A DNA stretch of 32,477 nucleotides from assembly GCA_040757335.1 (NCBI GenBank), contig JBFLXB010000036.1:1-32477 (forward strand). The letters are read 5' to 3'. Position 1 is the first letter of the stretch; the number at the start of each line of letters is the position of its first letter. The position numbers were made by a program, and so were the translations under genes. The notes under the pieces are model-generated. The model saw nothing but the letters and a program-made list of their open reading frames with translations, was not told the origin of the DNA and ran no database searches. Of the stretch, positions 30,701 through 32,477 are shown in pieces. The stretch is from Nitrospirota bacterium. Its GTDB lineage: Bacteria > Nitrospirota > Nitrospiria > 2-01-FULL-66-17.

Positions 30701-32477
30701 ATCTCCACCGCTACGGCGATTGCCACGGGGCAACTTCACACCTGTGCGCTGCTGGCCGACGGCACGGTGACATGCTGGGGGTATAACGGCAGCGGCCGAC
30801 TCGGCGATGGGACGAACGCGCCTTCCAACACCCCCGTATCGGTCAGCGGGATGACGCCACCTGCGTTCGCCGTGGTCTGGACGAGCAGCACCACGGCCGT
30901 CGCGACCATCAACGCCAATGGCGTTGCGGCCGGCCTGAGCCCCGGCGCCACGACGATCACGGCCACCTACGGCGGCCTCAGCGGAAACACGACGCTGACG
31001 GTCAATGCACCGGCTCCAAACCTGGCCGCGTCCAAAGCGATTGTGACGTCGGGGCTCTTCCAAACAGAGGTGAGTGCGCTGGATGTCTTCAACGGCGACA
31101 CGGTGCAATTCCGCTTGACGGCCTCCAACGTCGGCCCCGGCCCGACCACGGGGCCCATTGCCCTCAGCGATACGCTGGCTGCCGGCCTGACCTACACGGG
31201 CAGCACCCCGGGCTGCAGCGCCACAGGACAAGTCGTCACCTGCGTCCGTGCCGGGCCCATCGCGCCAGGCCAGAGCGAGTCCGTGGACATCGTCGCGCAG
31301 GTGGGCCAGAACGTCGCCTCCCCAGGCCCGGTGCGGCTCGATAACCGGGTCAGCGTCTCGACGGCCGGCGATACGGATGCCACCAACGATCTCTCCGCAC
31401 CCGTTGTGCTCACCGTGACCGCTCCGGTGGACGTGCAGATCATAAAAGCCGTGAGATTTATCCTGGACAGCAGGAACGTTCTCGTGCCTGAGGCCGACGG
31501 CAAGGCTGAAAATGGGAGCCTGGTCGCATTCGGCATCGGTCTGGCGAACGTCGGAACCAACCCCATTACCGGCACGGTTACCGTCAGGGACACGCTGCCA
31601 ACAGGTCTGACGCTTCTCTCCTTCGGCCAACCGTGCACGGCGGCAGGCCAGGTCCTCACTTGCGAGTTCGATTTCTCAACAGATTGGCTCCGGCCGAACA
31701 CCCAGGTTGCGGTTGGCCTGCAAACGCGAGTCGGTAACCTGGCCACGCCGGGTCAGCCGGTAAACATCACCAACACGGCCATTGCCATGCTGGCCGGCGA
31801 TTCCAATCCGCAGAACAACTCCGCCAGCGTCAGTTTCACCGTCACCGATCTCACGCCGCCGGTGATCAGTGCGTGTGCGACACCGGCGAATCTTGGCGCA
31901 AATGCTGCCGGCCAGGCCACGATGCCGGATATGACCGCCACCGTGCAGGCCACCGACAACTGGCCCGGCGCGCTCATCATCGCGCAGAATCCGTCGGCCG
32001 GCACACTGCTCGGTATCGGAACGTATCCAGTGACAATAACGGTGATTGACACGGAAGGAAATAGCAGCACTTGCCAGAGCTCCGTGATCGTGCAGGATGT
32101 GACGCCGCCTACGCTGACGCTGCCGGCCAACATCACCACGTCGGCCACGAGCTCCTCCGGCGCAGTGGTGAACTACACGGCCAAAGCCGACGACGGCATC
32201 TTCGGCCCGCTCACGCCTTCGTGCACGCCGCCCAGCGGCTCCACCTTCGCCGTCGGCACCACCACGGTGAACTGCAACGTGGCCGACGCGGCCGGCAACC
32301 GCACGACGGGCAGCTTCACCGTGACCGTGGTCGAGATTCTCCCCGCCGGCGGCCGCGTGGTGGAGGGGACGGTGACACGGCTGTTGGCGTTTGCGCCGGG
32401 AGGCGGACCGGAGAGTGAGCCGGCGCAGGGGCTGAGCGTGCGGCTGGCGAGGCAGATCGGCGGAGGTCCTACGCTGA
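24761..32477 (+). CDS. Giant modular secreted protein (incomplete at the window end)
   Basis: This frame is open for 2,572 codons and leaves the window; I followed it codon by codon and re-checked the phase at several points. A signal peptide (to about 31) is followed by a DUF7948-like head (VSFEENRGQTDARVKFLSRG, about 67-270), a beta-propeller (SBBP-like) to about 745, a PKD/cadherin-like domain (about 748-840), an unassigned region, NHL-type repeats (about 984-1367), two DUF11 domains (from 1373 and 1552), a BIG2 domain split by six RCC1 repeats (1692-2082), a third and a diverged fourth DUF11, and two HYR domains (about 2362-2524). Such mosaics are cell-surface or secreted adhesin-like proteins. 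The start is one of two adjacent ATGs after a G-run. The C-terminus and any sorting signal lie outside the window. Confidence 0.88.
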   Translation, partial: MMNFGHKMLRRVLLAAVLAIGSLPAPSLFAQTHTDAGPAPKPSATASQVRSGPPAHTRHTAAPLGRLPVSFEENRGQTDARVKFLSRGNGYALALTEDEAVLALRADQPAVLRMGLAGASDTARISGEEPLPGKIYYVDGETKGPLTGSRTFRRVRYTGVYPGIDAVYHGDHDRLEFDFIVAPHADPGRIRLAFSGADKDKVVLAENGDLVLRVAGEDVLLKKPVVYQDAASGRREVSGGFVLEKDSTARFTLGQYDPALPLVIDPTISFATYIGSGAMDTVAALETDATGAIYILGSLGDVVSGGAAISFPFWQSFPDFFTGSGSSGCYLAKLRPDGSGGVNYDFVALIASLGCEAMAVAPTGEVSIAGPNGLPQQTVVQTFDTAGSLQRTRLFHIPLQNTRQLRVDSSGNTYALGLCSQEATSGTFYPLPGGFQDSPAPGLCDDPNSIGGTNAQFLLIVTDTAGQISYGTFLGDGTDVVDATALEIDGHGTAYIAGQTDGGLNGFLTDNAFQSSPGDTVCTQNCSPGDAFLMVIDPTQAELASLSYSSFFGGTNVERDIALALDGAGLVYLAGNTDSRGSFPGYAFNDPAIFLSVLDLSQPPANQLLSSVAVVESPATSLLPWLESGPTLRLMPNGWVALMADSTDSSFLLVNPLFSGPYDLVAPNPLRPLLLVYDPVNAAFPLATFLDNVQLARNPHIATFGADNLYVAMVTTEMNRSTDNSPTFGQEDVLLFGVTGISGSGGGNQPPTVFIPFFTPVLYADSPSGVTLNLTAQAFDPEGDPLTYSWSGPFTDSPVTTGYNLTTRLALGLQQTVTVTVRDDHGNSASTSITVDVLGVSCAGGVAAPVDSSANAGIFNYAPLTFTAVGSTVGNCQAFLTTRLDQNPPVPSNLQAGSPPMYFEVSHIGASLVVPIDVCIDTRGMSFPNPASIRLYQFDRSGPLAFWNDITTAGYPQGNQLCGRTNTLGTFAIFYPQVPQTAIETIAGNGILVGSVDGPGGDPSDDFVSGPALSTPLGYLGTGAYDRARNVLYFTQLGGYIRKLDLNTNMVTTVAGNGIQILGVIDGPGGDLRDDLVDGGDPFNTFIGQPVELALHPGGDLVFFDRYTCRIRRLDFAQNRVFSFGGNGNCAFSGDGGPAAQAALSLSNMAFDAAGHLLLADRSHARVRRVDGATGIISTIAGDGTFGVPASGSPLATIGPVQALAFDAQGHLLISNGTDLMRMSPGADGLIDGSADETLTLINGCHTNCQQPFGGDGLPINDPTVFLAQVHHMSVAQDGALLLGDGFRIRRIAPGADGVVTGANDEIIQTIASYVDFRSNPPANFNGDTFATQSYLGPGATPLEDNQGRILVVDANNYRIRRFGLSPFLAPPPAPNLAASKAIVTSGLFQTEVSALDVFNGDTVQFRLTASNVGADPTTGPIAFSDTLAAGLTYTGSTPGCSAAGQVVTCVRAGPIAPGQSESVDIVAQVGQNVASPGPVRLDNRVSVSTAGDTDATNDLSAPVVLSVNLAPAVINVTETIIVTDTPTVLPSAMIGVNENIVVTDAPAVTPPAPNLAASKAIITSGLFQTEVSALDVVNGDTVRFRVTASNVGAGPTTGPITFSDTLAAGLTYTGTRPGCSAAGQVVACVLAGPIAPGQSASVDIVVQVGPTVAAPGPVQLTNRVSVATAGDTDATNDLSAPVTLTVTAPPTLTSIVVTPADHTITVGQIQPFTATGHYSDGSTRVLSPGNHIAAGYNHTCALLADGTVHCWGDNTYGKLGDGTNAPFSTVPVSVSGMSTATTIAAGVAHTCALLADGTVHCWGDNTYGELGDGMNTPLSNVPVSVSGISTATAIATGAFHTCALLADGTVHCWGDNTYGELGDGMNTPLSNVPVSVSGISTATAIAAGYDHTCALLADGTVHCWGRNGDGQLGDGTNAPFSTVPVSVSGISTATAIAAGDLHTCALTSDGTVECWGQNFYGQLGDGTNAPSAVPVSVSGISTATAIATGQLHTCALLADGTVTCWGYNGSGRLGDGTNAPSNTPVSVSGMTPPAFAVVWTSSTTAVATINANGVAAGLSPGATTITATYGGLSGNTTLTVNAPAPNLAASKAIVTSGLFQTEVSALDVFNGDTVQFRLTASNVGPGPTTGPIALSDTLAAGLTYTGSTPGCSATGQVVTCVRAGPIAPGQSESVDIVAQVGQNVASPGPVRLDNRVSVSTAGDTDATNDLSAPVVLTVTAPVDVQIIKAVRFILDSRNVLVPEADGKAENGSLVAFGIGLANVGTNPITGTVTVRDTLPTGLTLLSFGQPCTAAGQVLTCEFDFSTDWLRPNTQVAVGLQTRVGNLATPGQPVNITNTAIAMLAGDSNPQNNSASVSFTVTDLTPPVISACATPANLGANAAGQATMPDMTATVQATDNWPGALIIAQNPSAGTLLGIGTYPVTITVIDTEGNSSTCQSSVIVQDVTPPTLTLPANITTSATSSSGAVVNYTAKADDGIFGPLTPSCTPPSGSTFAVGTTTVNCNVADAAGNRTTGSFTVTVVEILPAGGRVVEGTVTRLLAFAPGGGPESEPAQGLSVRLARQIGGGPTL
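28877..29281 (+). repeat. 405-bp DUF11-encoding repeat, copy 1
   Basis: It begins CCGGCTCCAAACCTGGCC and matches copy 3 (31010-31414) at about 97-98 percent without gaps by eye (offset 2,133 bp). It encodes one CARDB/DUF11-like Ig-fold domain with a cysteine pair in GCSAAGQVVTC. Confidence 0.85.
29414..29818 (+). repeat. 405-bp DUF11-encoding repeat, copy 2
   Basis: This copy has the same length as copies 1 and 3 but is more diverged (scattered third-position and some coding changes). It is joined to copy 1 by a linker with twin V-E-x-I-x-VTD-x-P motifs. Confidence 0.85.
29951..30855 (+). repeat. Six RCC1-type repeats of about 50 residues
   Basis: Each unit reads I-A-x-G-xx-HTCALLADGTVHCWG, then N-xx-G-x-LGDG, then PVSVSG. 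Two cysteines per unit (HTC and CWG) could pair. Units 2 and 3 are nearly identical at the DNA level, which points to recent duplication. RCC1 propellers usually have seven blades; six are seen here. Confidence 0.9.
31010..31414 (+). repeat. 405-bp DUF11-encoding repeat, copy 3
   Basis: Near-identical to copy 1 and placed on the far side of the RCC1 block. Direct recombination between copies 1 and 3 would remove 2,133 bp (711 codons) in frame, including copy 2 and the RCC1 block. Confidence 0.85.

Noticed and set aside
28760-31630. A 956-codon minus-strand frame with repeats such as HRAVGQQRTR
   Set aside because: The repeats are the antisense image of the RCC1 and DUF11 units; the plus frame explains them.

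Overview
The window is GC-rich DNA from a diderm bacterium. It encodes a PEP-CTERM sorted protein (which implies exosortase), two lipoproteins with lipoboxes, and several MalT/SARP-hybrid regulators. That mix fits Nitrospirota, Methylomirabilota or a gammaproteobacterium, but nothing here fixes the taxon. No tRNA, rRNA or CRISPR array was seen.

Left part (1-9.1 kb): an accessory region. Two tandem minus-strand STAND-NTPase/TPR/BTAD regulators flank a hicBA toxin-antitoxin pair. The first regulator is cut by an insertion sequence whose transposase starts at position 49 and leaves the window. Then come an in-frame RelE-like toxin/Xre antitoxin ORF, vapBC, a YciI-like/SRPBCC pair, and debris: a membrane-protein remnant, half a GNAT gene and a transposase scrap. 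The RelE and VapBC promoters, and that of a DUF4143 ATPase further right, put the -10 box only 6-8 nt from the start codon, so these genes are probably leaderless.

Middle (9.1-21.2 kb): two copies of one layout. Each has a ~1,065-aa STAND-TPR-winged-helix-BTAD regulator, then a short direct-repeat promoter, then a ~60-aa protein starting with a YIIRIYRR motif, then an exported protein (an Ig-like lipoprotein in copy 1, a PEP-CTERM protein in copy 2). Both promoters carry two 7-bp direct repeats 4 bp apart (GTTAGTT/GTTAGTC and GTAAGTA/GTAAGTT), ending 9 bp before a -10-like hexamer. That is the arrangement known for SARP-family operators, and the regulators carry a SARP-type DNA-binding/BTAD end. 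I infer that each regulator switches on the neighbouring small-protein/surface-protein operon. This is the best candidate for an undescribed system here. A DUF4143 ATPase gene sits antisense inside copy 2, and a frameshifted GNAT gene plus a small unknown gene lie between the copies.

Right part (21.3-32.5 kb): exported proteins, all on the plus strand. They are a lipoprotein with a BIG2 domain and a gluzincin-type HEVTH...E site, a small secreted protein, and a giant secreted ORF open for at least 2,572 codons to the window end. The giant ORF is a mosaic of beta-propeller, PKD-like, NHL, DUF11, BIG2, RCC1 and HYR units, with near-identical 405-bp DUF11 repeats and a six-repeat RCC1 block lodged inside a BIG2 domain.
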